Below, in pieces: positions 1-7,448 of a DNA stretch of 64,000 nt. The notes below the pieces were generated by a model that was not told where the DNA came from, did not search any database, and saw only the letters and a list, made by a program, of their open reading frames with translations. This stretch comes from Mycobacterium branderi (GTDB lineage Bacteria > Actinomycetota > Actinomycetes > Mycobacteriales > Mycobacteriaceae). Position numbers and translations under genes: made by a program. The stretch is from assembly GCF_010728725.1 (NCBI RefSeq), contig NZ_AP022606.1, positions 2,852,001-2,916,000 of the forward strand, in the 5' to 3' direction. Every line of letters starts with the position of its first letter. Positions within the stretch are counted from its first letter, which is position 1.

Positions 1-129
1 CCACATCACCGCCTCGGCGTGCCCAGCCGTGGTGGCTTTGACGACCTTCTCGCCGAGCTTGCGGCCCACCTCGTCGACGGCGACGAACGTGTGGGTGCGC
101 TTGTGCACATCGGCTCCAACAACAACCAT
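1..129 (-). CDS. IS110-family transposase, N-terminal 43 residues (cut by window edge)
   Basis: The reverse strand reads an open frame from the ATG at 127-129 to the window edge, beginning MVVVGADVHKRTHTFVAVDE. This matches the start of the RuvC-like DEDD domain of IS110-family transposases, where the first Asp of the catalytic tetrad sits in a G(I/A)DVHK motif (here D7). A good ribosome-binding site (AAGGAGG on the minus strand, 138-144) precedes the ATG. Family knowledge: IS110 elements transpose by recombination guided by a structured RNA, not by a DDE mechanism, and usually lack terminal inverted repeats. Only the N-terminus is visible, so intactness cannot be judged. Confidence 0.88.
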   Translation of the reverse strand, partial: MVVVGADVHKRTHTFVAVDEVGRKLGEKVVKATTAGHAEAVMW

Positions 130-438
130 GGAGGTTGCCTCCTTCACTGTGAGGTGACGGTTGGGCCGGTCGGCGGACAAACCTCAGTGGGGGCGATGCC
201 ACGCTCCTATCAAGTCACGCCGGCCGGTCCTTCACACCTGATGCCGACAAAACGCATGCACGCCAACCCGAAGGCGGCACCGACGCTACGAGCCAGACAC
301 CAGGTGATCAGGATCCAACCACCGCAACAAGCGGCGACCTCACCCTGACACTGATTGTGACGCTAGTGACGCTCCGCGCTCGAGGTAGCGGCCAGTGGAC
401 ACCATCGCGTGTGACCAAAGTCCTTTGTGGTGGCCTGT
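130..438. other. Non-coding stretch between IS110 transposase and kinase gene; possible IS end and guide-RNA region
   Basis: No convincing gene lies here. The stretch is upstream of the leftward transposase, which is where IS110-group elements (as opposed to the IS1111 group) encode their bridge/guide RNA and place the element end. I cannot define the element end or fold the RNA by eye. A DosR-like box lies at 408-427, just outside the 3' end of the kinase gene. Confidence 0.35.
408..427. promoter_or_regulatory. DosR-like box without an obvious target gene
   Basis: The sequence cgtgtgaccaaagtcctttg resembles the DosR 20-mer (GAC-CAAA-GTCC core). It lies downstream of the kinase gene, whose stop is at 439, so it cannot be that gene's promoter. 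Leftward transcription from it would run into the IS110 end. Confidence 0.45.
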
Positions 439-1944
439 TTACCGCGTGCGCTGCCCGGCGAAATGCCATAGCTCCTCGGCAGTGCGAACTGCTTCCGCCG
501 GGGGCCGGCTGGTGTCGACGGTGTGCGCCTCCGGCCATTGCCGAGCATTGTCGGCCAACGCGCAGGCGATTTCCGGAGTTGCGTCGGAAATATTGCCGGC
601 CTTCCGTGCCTCGACTCGTCGTGCGGCGGTATGCACCGCTGTGTCGCACCGCAATTCGAGGATGGCAGCATGTGTTTGGGCGGCAAGCTCTCGCGCCTGC
701 TGGCGGCGGCGGGGATCTCGCCAGGTGCCATCGAGGATCACCGATCGGCCGTTGGCCAGAAGGAGGTGGGCTCGGCGCAACACCTCCTCGTAGACGGCTC
801 GGACATTCTCGTCGGCGTACAGCCGGGCGTTGAGCACGCCTGCCTCTCCACGGATAGCACCCGAACTTTGCATGTCTCGGCGCACTTCGTCGGTGGAGAC
901 CACATGGGCCCCGACTTGCCGCGCCAATCCCTGCGCCAGGGTGGTCTTGCCGGTGCCGGGCCCACCACCGACCACAACCATGCGCACCCTGCCCGCCTGC
1001 AGGTGCTGCTGCGCGATATCCATGTGACGCAAGGCATCCGCGGTGGCATCAAGATGCCCCTGGGCGAACCGCACGCAATCGACTTTGGCCCGCACCAGTG
1101 CCCGGTATGCAATGTAGAAATCCTTCAGCGACTGCGGTGCTGGGTCCGCGGCCAGCCGGCTGTAGTGGTCCAGGAAGAATTCGGCGAGATCCTTGTGGCC
1201 CAAAAATTCCAAATCCATGGCCAGAAACGCGGCGTCGTCGAGCATGTCGACGTATCGAAGGTGATCGTCGAATTCCAGGCAGTCCAATATCTCCGGGCCG
1301 TCGGGCAAGCAGAAGATGTCGTCGGCGAGCAAGTCGCCGTGTCCGTCGACGATCCGCCGCTCTGAGATGCGCTCGGCCAGCAGCATCCCGCGACCGGCGA
1401 GGAATTGCGAGGCCAGGTGATCTACCGCGTCGAGACGCTGCCGGTCCAAGATCGTGTCGGCGAATCGCTGCAACTCTGTAATGTTGGTCGTCCAGCGCGT
1501 TTTGACGGCATCGACGGTCCCGTGCGACGCGATGGATCGACCACGCCGGGCGGTTTTGTGGAAACGGGCCAGCACCTCGGCAATCGCGATCAGCGCGTCG
1601 GTGACCGGTTGGCCGCCTCGCACCATGGTTGCCAACCGGGACGAGTCGGGGTGGCGCCGCATGACAACCACTGGCTCGGCTGCGACGTTGCAGGGCATGT
1701 TCAGGTGGGCGACACCCAAGTAGCTGGCCGGGGCCAGCCTCCGGTTTAGTTCTACCTCACGCTGGCAGACCTCCTCACGCCGTTCCGGCGTGCTGAAATC
1801 GAGGAAGTCGGTGCGTACCGGTTTCTTGCATTTGAAGGCCAGGTCGCCGACTAGCACCACAAGCCCGGTGTGGGTTTCGCGCACAGTCGCATACGGCTCG
1901 GCCGGTGTTAGCGGCGGTTGACCTCGTCCGTCGGTGTGACCCAT
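439..1944 (-). CDS. Two-domain kinase: phosphotransferase-like domain plus AAA_33 P-loop kinase (Rv2004c-like)
   Basis: The 501-residue protein has the length and organisation of M. tuberculosis Rv2004c (498 aa), a DosR-regulon member. Residues about 20-310 resemble aminoglycoside/choline-kinase-type phosphotransferases, with the catalytic-loop-like HGDLLADDI (202-210) and a metal-binding-like DCLEFDD (221-227). Residues about 322-501 form a P-loop kinase with Walker A GGGPGTGKTT (326-335). The ATG at 1944 is preferred over a longer frame because an upstream start would overlap the divergent acg-like gene at 2074 and swallow the DosR box at 2001-2020. The substrate is unknown. Confidence 0.85.
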   Translation of the reverse strand: MGHTDGRGQPPLTPAEPYATVRETHTGLVVLVGDLAFKCKKPVRTDFLDFSTPERREEVCQREVELNRRLAPASYLGVAHLNMPCNVAAEPVVVMRRHPDSSRLATMVRGGQPVTDALIAIAEVLARFHKTARRGRSIASHGTVDAVKTRWTTNITELQRFADTILDRQRLDAVDHLASQFLAGRGMLLAERISERRIVDGHGDLLADDIFCLPDGPEILDCLEFDDHLRYVDMLDDAAFLAMDLEFLGHKDLAEFFLDHYSRLAADPAPQSLKDFYIAYRALVRAKVDCVRFAQGHLDATADALRHMDIAQQHLQAGRVRMVVVGGGPGTGKTTLAQGLARQVGAHVVSTDEVRRDMQSSGAIRGEAGVLNARLYADENVRAVYEEVLRRAHLLLANGRSVILDGTWRDPRRRQQARELAAQTHAAILELRCDTAVHTAARRVEARKAGNISDATPEIACALADNARQWPEAHTVDTSRPPAEAVRTAEELWHFAGQRTR

Positions 1945-2000
1945 GAGCACAGTGTGCTTCGTAAGCGGGCCTGAGCGAAGCGGTCGCAAGACCCCGTCAG

Positions 2001-2020
2001 CCAGGGACCAAGGACCCTGG
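2001..2020. promoter_or_regulatory. DosR box between kinase and acg-like gene
   Basis: ccagggaccaaggaccctgg is an almost perfect palindrome of the DosR type (GGGACCAAGGACCC). It lies 54 bp before the acg-like ATG at 2074 and 57 bp before the divergent kinase start at 1944, so it could drive both. Confidence 0.85.
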
Positions 2021-2073
2021 CATCTGTTATATCGATTGGCAAAGGTCAAGCACAGAGAAGGACGGATGATGGT

Positions 2074-3057
2074 ATGACGAAAACTGCGGTGGCCACCGAA
2101 GTGATCTCGCGTGCCGTTGAATTGGCTTGTCGCGCTCCGTCGCTCCATAACAGCCAACCGTGGCGGTGGGTGGCTACAAGTACCACCGTCGAGTTGTTCG
2201 TCGATCCGCACAGGGTGGTGCGCTCCACGGACAGTTCCGGGCGAGAGGCACTGATCGGCTGCGGTGCCGTGCTGGACCACTTCCGGACCGCGATGGCTGC
2301 CGCCGGCTGGAACACCCGTATAGACGAGTTCCCCAACCCGAACAAGCTCGAACACCTCGCGTCAATCGACTTCGCCCCGCTCGATGATGTGAGGCAGGTA
2401 TGGCGCGACCGCGCCGATGCAATTTCACGTCGCCGCAGCGATCGCCTGCCGTTTCGGACACCCAAGGATTGGGAGTCGGTGGAACCCGCACTGCGCAGCT
2501 GGTTCACCGACAGTCTGGCCGAGATCGACGTGTTGGCAGACGATGTGCGCCCGCAGCTGGCCCAAGCGTCGCGGCTAACCGAGTCCCTGCGCCGCTACGA
2601 CGACTATTACCATCACGAACTGCAGTGGTGGACAGCGCCTTGCCGAGTGTCAGAGGGAATTCCACCCAGCGCGTTGGTGTCGCGGTCAGAACGCGATCGA
2701 GTCGGCATCGACCGGTCATTCCCACCCCGTTGGTACGGCGAGCGACGAATCACGGTTGCCCAGGATGAGGCAAAGATCCTCGTGCTGTCCACGCCTGATG
2801 ACACTCGTGCAAACGCATTCCACAGCGGTCAAGTGCTATCAGCGGTGCTGCTGGCATGCACGGTAGCGGGCCTGGCCACATGCCCGCTCACCCATATCAC
2901 CGAGCTGGAGGCCAGCCGCAACGTCATCAGAGATCTGATCGGACGAAATGTCATGCCGCAAGTACTGATCCGGGTTGGAACGGCGCCGGATGTCGACGAC
3001 ATTCCACCGCCCACCCCGCGGCGGCCTGTGTCCGAAGTTTTAGAGATTCGTCGCTGA
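2074..3057 (+). CDS. acg: Acg-family nitroreductase-like protein
   Basis: The 327-residue protein belongs to the mycobacterial Acg/Rv3131/Rv3127 nitroreductase-like family, marked by the N-terminal CRAPSLHNSQPW (residues 19-30) and the C-terminal TPRRPVSEVL motif. Family knowledge: these are DosR-induced flavoproteins related to nitroreductases, and in Acg a lid replaces the NAD(P)H site, so an FMN-sequestering or stress role has been suggested rather than classical nitroreduction. A DosR box lies at 2001-2020. The gene is 20 bp upstream of ppk2 and probably co-transcribed with it. A paralogue is at 38903-39883. Which of the M. tuberculosis paralogues is the true orthologue is not resolved. 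Confidence 0.9.
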   Translation: MTKTAVATEVISRAVELACRAPSLHNSQPWRWVATSTTVELFVDPHRVVRSTDSSGREALIGCGAVLDHFRTAMAAAGWNTRIDEFPNPNKLEHLASIDFAPLDDVRQVWRDRADAISRRRSDRLPFRTPKDWESVEPALRSWFTDSLAEIDVLADDVRPQLAQASRLTESLRRYDDYYHHELQWWTAPCRVSEGIPPSALVSRSERDRVGIDRSFPPRWYGERRITVAQDEAKILVLSTPDDTRANAFHSGQVLSAVLLACTVAGLATCPLTHITELEASRNVIRDLIGRNVMPQVLIRVGTAPDVDDIPPPTPRRPVSEVLEIRR

Positions 3058-3077
3058 GGGCTACGGCAGCAACTGAA

Positions 3078-3950
3078 GTGAACGAAGTAGGCGCCGGCGG
3101 CGCGTCGGCAAAAACCAAGAGGCATAAGACATCGAAGCAGTCGAAGCCGAAGATCCCTAACGGCATCTATGCGGCCGAAATGTTCCGGTTGCAAACAGAG
3201 TTCGTCAAGTTACAGGAGTGGGTCCGCCATTCCGGCGCTCGTATCGTGGTGATCTTCGAAGGCCGTGACGGCGCCGGCAAGGGCGGCACGATCAAACGAA
3301 TCACCGAATACCTCAATCCGCGGATCGCTCGGATCGTCGCGCTGCCTGTACCGACCGAGCGCGAACGCGGCCAGTGGTATTACCAGCGTTACGTCGGGCA
3401 TCTACCGGCCAAGGGGGAGATCGTGCTGTTCGATCGGTCCTGGTACAACCGTGCAGGTGTCGAGAAAGTCATGGGTTTCTGCACCCCGCAGGAACATGCG
3501 CTGTTCCTGCGGCAGACACCAATCTTCGAGCAGATGCTGATTGAAGATGGGATCGTGCTGCGGAAGTATTGGTTTTCGGTGTCGGAGGAGGAGCAACTGC
3601 GCCGATTCAAAGCGCGCCGCAGTGACCCGGTCCGCCGATGGAAACTGACCCCGATGGACCTGGAATCGGTCTACCGGTGGGAAGACTATTCGCGAGCCAA
3701 AGACGAAATGATGGTGCACACCGACACCCCGGTAAGCCCGTGGTATGTCGTGGAGTCTGATGTCAAAAAGCATGCGCGGCTGAACATGATGGCTCATCTG
3801 CTGTCCACGATCGACTATCGGGAGGTGGAAAAGCCGGTGGTCGAGCTGCCCGCACGTCCGGTGGCGACTGGCAATTATCACCGTCCGCCGCGCGAATTGT
3901 CGACTTATGTCGACGACCATGTGGCAACGCTGCTGGGCGACCGCGAATAG
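3078..3950 (+). CDS. ppk2: Polyphosphate kinase 2 (PPK2 family)
   Basis: This 290-residue protein of the PPK2 family transfers phosphate between polyphosphate and nucleotides. It has Walker A GRDGAGKGG (62-70) and the Walker B-like family motif FDRSWYNRAGVE (118-129), followed by the PPK2 lid and basic region. The start is taken as the GTG at 3078, just after the upstream stop. An earlier in-frame start would overlap the acg-like gene by about 200 bp, and the Lys-rich N-terminus from 3078 is normal for the family (Rv3232c is 295 aa). It probably lies in one transcript with the nitroreductase. In a dormancy setting it could make NTPs from polyphosphate; direction and nucleotide preference cannot be read from sequence. 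Confidence 0.93.
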   Translation: MNEVGAGGASAKTKRHKTSKQSKPKIPNGIYAAEMFRLQTEFVKLQEWVRHSGARIVVIFEGRDGAGKGGTIKRITEYLNPRIARIVALPVPTERERGQWYYQRYVGHLPAKGEIVLFDRSWYNRAGVEKVMGFCTPQEHALFLRQTPIFEQMLIEDGIVLRKYWFSVSEEEQLRRFKARRSDPVRRWKLTPMDLESVYRWEDYSRAKDEMMVHTDTPVSPWYVVESDVKKHARLNMMAHLLSTIDYREVEKPVVELPARPVATGNYHRPPRELSTYVDDHVATLLGDRE

Positions 3951-3974
3951 TCGGCCTGACCAACGACCTTCCGA

Positions 3975-3994
3975 AGCGAGGACTTCCGGCTCTG
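3975..3994. promoter_or_regulatory. Possible DosR box upstream of gap
   Basis: agcgaggacttccggctctg has a GGACTTCC half-site with a weaker second arm. It lies 83 bp before the gap ATG. It is a weaker match than the boxes at 2001 or 48584. Confidence 0.45.
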
Positions 3995-4076
3995 CCACCG
4001 CGTTGCGTCACGTGGTCGGATCGAAAGGTCAATTGCCGCAGCGAAGAACTAGCCAACGGGTAGGGAGGTGGGCGCT

Positions 4077-5084
4077 ATGGCGGTGGTAGCCATCAACGGC
4101 TTCGGACGGATCGGTCGGGCCACGCTGAAAGTCCTGGCGGAGCTGGATGGCATCCGCGTGGCGGCGATCAACGATGTTGTGCCCGTCGATAGCCTGGCTT
4201 ACCTGCTGCGCTACGACAGCGTGTATGGCCGCTACCAGCGGTCGGTCTCCGTCGACGGCGACGCTTTGGTGCTCGACGGTCGGCGGATTCCGGTGTACTC
4301 GCGCTACGATCCTGCCGAGCTGCCGTGGTCGGAATTCGGTGTCGACCTGGTCTTCGAGTGCAGCGGTGTGTTCCGACGGGAACCGGAGCTCGTCGGCCAC
4401 CTGAAGGCAGGTGCCAAGTTCGTGCTCCTATCGGCGCCCGCCCGCACCGAGTCCGTCACCACGGTGGTGCACGGAACAAACCGCGCAGCCCAAGATCAAC
4501 AGATCATCTCCTGCGCCAGCTGCACCACCAATTGCATCACCCCGGTGATGGAAATCCTGCAGCGTCGAATCGGGGTGGCCCGCGCGGTCATGACCACGGT
4601 GCACGCGTACACGGCAAGTCAGCAGTTGATCGACGGGCCCAGCAAGGACGCGCGCCGCGGACGGGCGGGCGCGCTGAACATGGTGCCCGCTTCCACCGGC
4701 GCCGCGTTGGCCACCACGCGCGCGCTGCCTGATTTGACCGACCGGTTCGACGGTGTGGCGGTGCGCGTGCCCATACCAGTCGGCTCGATCGCCGACATCG
4801 TGGCGGTGACCACGCGGCCCACGAACACGGACGAGATCAACGAGATTTTTTGCGATGAGGCCGATAGCGACCGCTACCGCGGGATCGTCGGCGTCGCCAA
4901 AGATCCGATTGTGTCGACCGACATCGTGGGTGATCCCCGGGCGTCGGTGATTGACGCCGCGATGACCCGCGTCGTGGACGGCACCCTGATCAAGATCATG
5001 GCCTGGTATGACAACGAGTGGGGCTTCACCAACCAGATGGTCCGCACCGCGTTGGCCGTGCTAGGCATCGATCACAAACTCTAA
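4077..5084 (+). CDS. gap: Glyceraldehyde-3-phosphate dehydrogenase, type I
   Basis: The 335-residue enzyme has the Rossmann motif GFGRIGR (8-14), Asp33 after ValAlaAlaIleAsn (typical of NAD preference), catalytic Cys149 in CASCTTNC and His176 in VHAY, all at canonical type I positions. It catalyses oxidative phosphorylation of glyceraldehyde 3-phosphate. The ATG at 4077 has an ideal AGGGAGG ribosome-binding site 8 bp upstream; the GTG at 4068 overlaps that site and is rejected. It is not in a gap-pgk-tpi operon; neighbours are ppk2 and a Rv1738-like gene, so it is probably an additional, stress-related copy. It might also be a gluconeogenic paralogue. Confidence 0.95.
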   Translation: MAVVAINGFGRIGRATLKVLAELDGIRVAAINDVVPVDSLAYLLRYDSVYGRYQRSVSVDGDALVLDGRRIPVYSRYDPAELPWSEFGVDLVFECSGVFRREPELVGHLKAGAKFVLLSAPARTESVTTVVHGTNRAAQDQQIISCASCTTNCITPVMEILQRRIGVARAVMTTVHAYTASQQLIDGPSKDARRGRAGALNMVPASTGAALATTRALPDLTDRFDGVAVRVPIPVGSIADIVAVTTRPTNTDEINEIFCDEADSDRYRGIVGVAKDPIVSTDIVGDPRASVIDAAMTRVVDGTLIKIMAWYDNEWGFTNQMVRTALAVLGIDHKL

Positions 5085-5138
5085 ACGTCCCAAGTCATTT
5101 GGGATTTACATTCGCCACGATCACTCCGGAGGCAGCAA

Positions 5139-5423
5139 ATGAAAGAGAAGGAATCGACATCCCAGACCAAGCATTGGGCAGTCGAGATCTCGATTGACGA
5201 ACACCGCAAGCGCACTCGCGCGAGGGCGCGGCTGCACTGGCGGGGCAGGCAGCTGACTGGTCTTGGTATCGCCCGGGTCAACCCCAGCGACCGCAACATT
5301 CCGGAGATCGGCGACGAGCTGGCCGTCGCCCGTGCGCTATCCAATTTGGCCGACGAGTTGTTCGCCGCCGCGGCGTATGACATCCATACCGCCACCCACG
5401 AACCGGTTGTGCTGGTGCACTGA
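5139..5423 (+). CDS. DUF1876 protein, Rv1738/Rv2632c-like
   Basis: The 94-residue protein matches the small dormancy protein family of Rv1738 (also 94 aa): HWAVEISIDE, ARLHWRGRQLTGLGIAR, NIPEIGDELAVARALSNLA and the C-terminal THEPVVLVH. Family knowledge: the Rv1738 structure resembles ribosome hibernation-promoting factors, so a role in shutting down translation has been proposed. A clear GGAGG ribosome-binding site precedes the ATG. The upstream 55 bp contain a short inverted repeat TCCCAA-N5-TTGGGA (5088-5104) but no canonical DosR box, so it may be transcribed with gap. A paralogue with about the same length lies at 60634-60915, at the other end of the block. Confidence 0.92.
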   Translation: MKEKESTSQTKHWAVEISIDEHRKRTRARARLHWRGRQLTGLGIARVNPSDRNIPEIGDELAVARALSNLADELFAAAAYDIHTATHEPVVLVH

Positions 5424-5542
5424 GCGTTTAGGTCCCGCTCGGCCTCGCGTGCAATCGGCGCTGGTGTACGGACGCATCACCGTCGGTCAGCGGCTAGAAG
5501 ACCCGGCTTTGGTGGCCGAAAAGGCCTTTCGTGACGTAGATG

Positions 5543-5562
5543 TGGGGGCTTAAGGCCCTTGG
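5543..5562. promoter_or_regulatory. DosR box upstream of cheB-like gene
   Basis: tgggggcttaaggcccttgg is a near-perfect palindrome of DosR type, 80 bp before the CheB-like ATG. A half-site (tttaggtccc) occurs at 5428-5437. The rest of 5424-5641 holds no convincing gene. Confidence 0.7.
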
Positions 5563-5641
5563 GTCCGGTCTGTGGGCGACCCATGCTGGAGACGCTATGG
5601 AGATTGTCTCGAAGCAGAATGCGGTGAAGGTGTGATTCGGC

Positions 5642-6307
5642 ATGGCACGCACAGGGACGGCGTCAGAGGGTGTGGTGGCGGTTGGCGCGTCTGCCGGCGG
5701 CATCGAAGCACTCACCGAACTGGTGGCAAGTCTGCCGCCCGACTTTCCGTTCGCGGTGATGGTGGCGATTCACATGTGGGCAGGAGGACCCTCAGTGCTG
5801 GCCGAGATCCTTGATCGCAGTGGGCCATTGGCGGCGACGGCGGCCACCGACGGTGCCATCCTGGAACCCGGACGCATTTATGTAGCGGTGCCCGACAATC
5901 ACCTGCTGGCGCGCGACCACCGAGTAATGCTGTCGGATGGTCCGTCGGAAAGCGGTCGGCGGCCCGCGATCGATGTGCTCTTCCGTTCGGTCGCACTCGA
6001 TTATGGCTCGCGAGCGATCGGCGTTCTGATGTCCGGCCTGCTTGACGACGGTGTTGCCGGATTGGGGGCGATCAAGGCGGCCGGCGGAACAGCGGTTGTT
6101 CAGGACCCGATGGATGCGCTTTTTCCCGACCTGCCCCGCAACGCTCTCGAGTCCGGAGTGGCAGACTATGCGCTTGCCGCGAAGGACATCGGTGGTCTTC
6201 TTGGACAGCTGGGCGATCGTGGTGTCCAGGATGAGGAGATGGGCCCCGACGGGCGGTCCGCGGTCTCGGTCGACCCAGAACAGGTCGGGTTGCGATGCGC
6301 GTCCTGA
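5642..6307 (+). CDS. Stand-alone CheB-type methylesterase domain protein
   Basis: The 221-residue protein is a CheB catalytic domain without the N-terminal receiver. The catalytic triad is visible: Ser17 in VGASAGG, His44 in AIHMW and Asp136 in MSGLLDDG. The NHLLARDHRVMLSDGP and RPAIDVLFRSVA segments are also typical. In chemotaxis, CheB hydrolyses glutamyl methyl esters on receptors, but mycobacteria have no flagellar chemotaxis system and no CheR or receptor gene is nearby. The substrate is therefore unknown; a protein-modifying or signalling esterase is the best guess. The C-terminal 40 residues are extra and low in complexity. A DosR box is 80 bp upstream. Confidence 0.88.
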   Translation: MARTGTASEGVVAVGASAGGIEALTELVASLPPDFPFAVMVAIHMWAGGPSVLAEILDRSGPLAATAATDGAILEPGRIYVAVPDNHLLARDHRVMLSDGPSESGRRPAIDVLFRSVALDYGSRAIGVLMSGLLDDGVAGLGAIKAAGGTAVVQDPMDALFPDLPRNALESGVADYALAAKDIGGLLGQLGDRGVQDEEMGPDGRSAVSVDPEQVGLRCAS

Positions 6308-6398
6308 AGAACAAGTCCAAGCCGTGGCGCAGGCTTGCTGAAAAGCCTTGCTCGGGGCCAGATCTCGTATGTCAGCGGACCGAATGGGAGAAGTGAAA

Positions 6399-6527
6399 AT
6401 GTCCGATAATCGCTACCTGGAAGCTATCAAGCATCTGCTGTTTGCAGAGACGTACTTTCGTCGTCGGGAAGAAGCTGAAGCTGCCGAGTCGAAACGACGA
6501 CCATCCCACGAAAACCCTCAGAGATAA
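6399..6527 (+). CDS. Small basic protein, 42 residues, function unknown
   Basis: A short frame begins ATGTCCGATAATCGC at 6399 and encodes MSDNRYLEAIKHLLFAETYF followed by a charged RRREEAEAAESKRR tail, ending at TAA 6525-6527. It has a plausible ribosome-binding site (GGAGAA, 12 to 7 bp upstream) and lies 26 bp before the USP gene, reading the same way. The amphipathic helix plus charged coiled tail looks like a real peptide, but I recognise no family. It could be a small stress protein co-transcribed with the USP or simply a leader ORF. Confidence 0.5.
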   Translation: MSDNRYLEAIKHLLFAETYFRRREEAEAAESKRRPSHENPQR

Positions 6528-6553
6528 CACCGAGTGGGTGGAGGGAGAATGGG

Positions 6554-7438
6554 ATGACCGAAGGGACGACGAAATACGGGATATTGGTCGCGGTCGACGG
6601 TTCAGCGGAATCGCGGGCCGCGGTGAGCTGGGCGGCGCGCGAGGCATCGATGCGCGACGAAGTCATCACGCTGACGCATGTTGTGCAACCCGTAGTTGTG
6701 AGCTGGCCGGTGGCGGCAGAACAGGTCGCTGTCGCGAAATGGCAAGAGGACAACGCGCGCGACGTTATCGTGCAGGCCCGCAATGATTTGACCGACGCCA
6801 TGGATAAATCGCAGTCGCCGGAGGTACAGAGCGAGCTTCTGTACGCAAATCCCGTGCAGGCGCTCGTCGACGCCTCCCAGGACGCTCGGATGGTAGTGAT
6901 GGGAAGCCGCGGGAGGGGTGCGTTCGGGCGCCTGCTGTTGGGTTCGGTCAGCAGCGGAGTGCTCCACCATGCCCACTGCCCTGTGGCGATTATCCATGCC
7001 GGCAAAGCGTCAGTAAGGGATCCGGACGGCCCGGTGTTACTGGGCATCGACGGTTCGCCCGCGTCCGAAGCTGCCACCGCCTTCGCGTTCGAGGAGGCGT
7101 CGCTGCGCGCGGTGTCGCTCGTTGCGTTGCACGCATGGAGCGATGTCGCGGTCTTCCCGATCCTGGGCATGGATTGGCGCGCGTATCGGGATCAAGGGGA
7201 GGAGCTGCTGGGTGAACGTCTGGCCGGCTGGCAGGAACTGTACCCAGATGTGCGAGTCGAACGGCGACTCGTCTGTGATACGCCGGCTCGCTGGCTGATC
7301 AAGGAGTCTCAGCACGCGCAGCTGGTTGTGCTGGGTAGCCGCGGCCGCGGCGGTTTCAGCGGCGCGCTCCTCGGCTCCGTCAGTTCCGCAGTAGCGCAGT
7401 CGGCGGAGATCCCGGTAATCGTGGTCCGGACCCAGTAG
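6554..7438 (+). CDS. Universal stress protein, tandem USP domains (Rv2623/Rv1996 type)
   Basis: The 294-residue protein has two USP domains (about 7-147 and 157-293), each beginning with a (V/I)xxDGS strand ([22 protein letters not shown]) and each with the ATP-binding G-x2-G-x9-G-S/T motif ([36 protein letters not shown]). Rv2623-type proteins bind ATP and restrain growth in latency models. It starts 26 bp after the 42-residue ORF and is followed 10 bp later by ctpF, the order USP-ctpF (Rv1996-Rv1997) seen in M. tuberculosis; that makes a Rv1996-type assignment likely. It is one of seven USPs in the window. Confidence 0.95.
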   Translation: MTEGTTKYGILVAVDGSAESRAAVSWAAREASMRDEVITLTHVVQPVVVSWPVAAEQVAVAKWQEDNARDVIVQARNDLTDAMDKSQSPEVQSELLYANPVQALVDASQDARMVVMGSRGRGAFGRLLLGSVSSGVLHHAHCPVAIIHAGKASVRDPDGPVLLGIDGSPASEAATAFAFEEASLRAVSLVALHAWSDVAVFPILGMDWRAYRDQGEELLGERLAGWQELYPDVRVERRLVCDTPARWLIKESQHAQLVVLGSRGRGGFSGALLGSVSSAVAQSAEIPVIVVRTQ

Positions 7439-7448
7439 CGCGATAGCG

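Noticed and set aside
439..2355. Longer 638-codon version of the Rv2004c-like kinase
   Set aside because: The extra N-terminus would overlap the divergent acg-like gene by 280 bp and cover a DosR box; it lacks family similarity.
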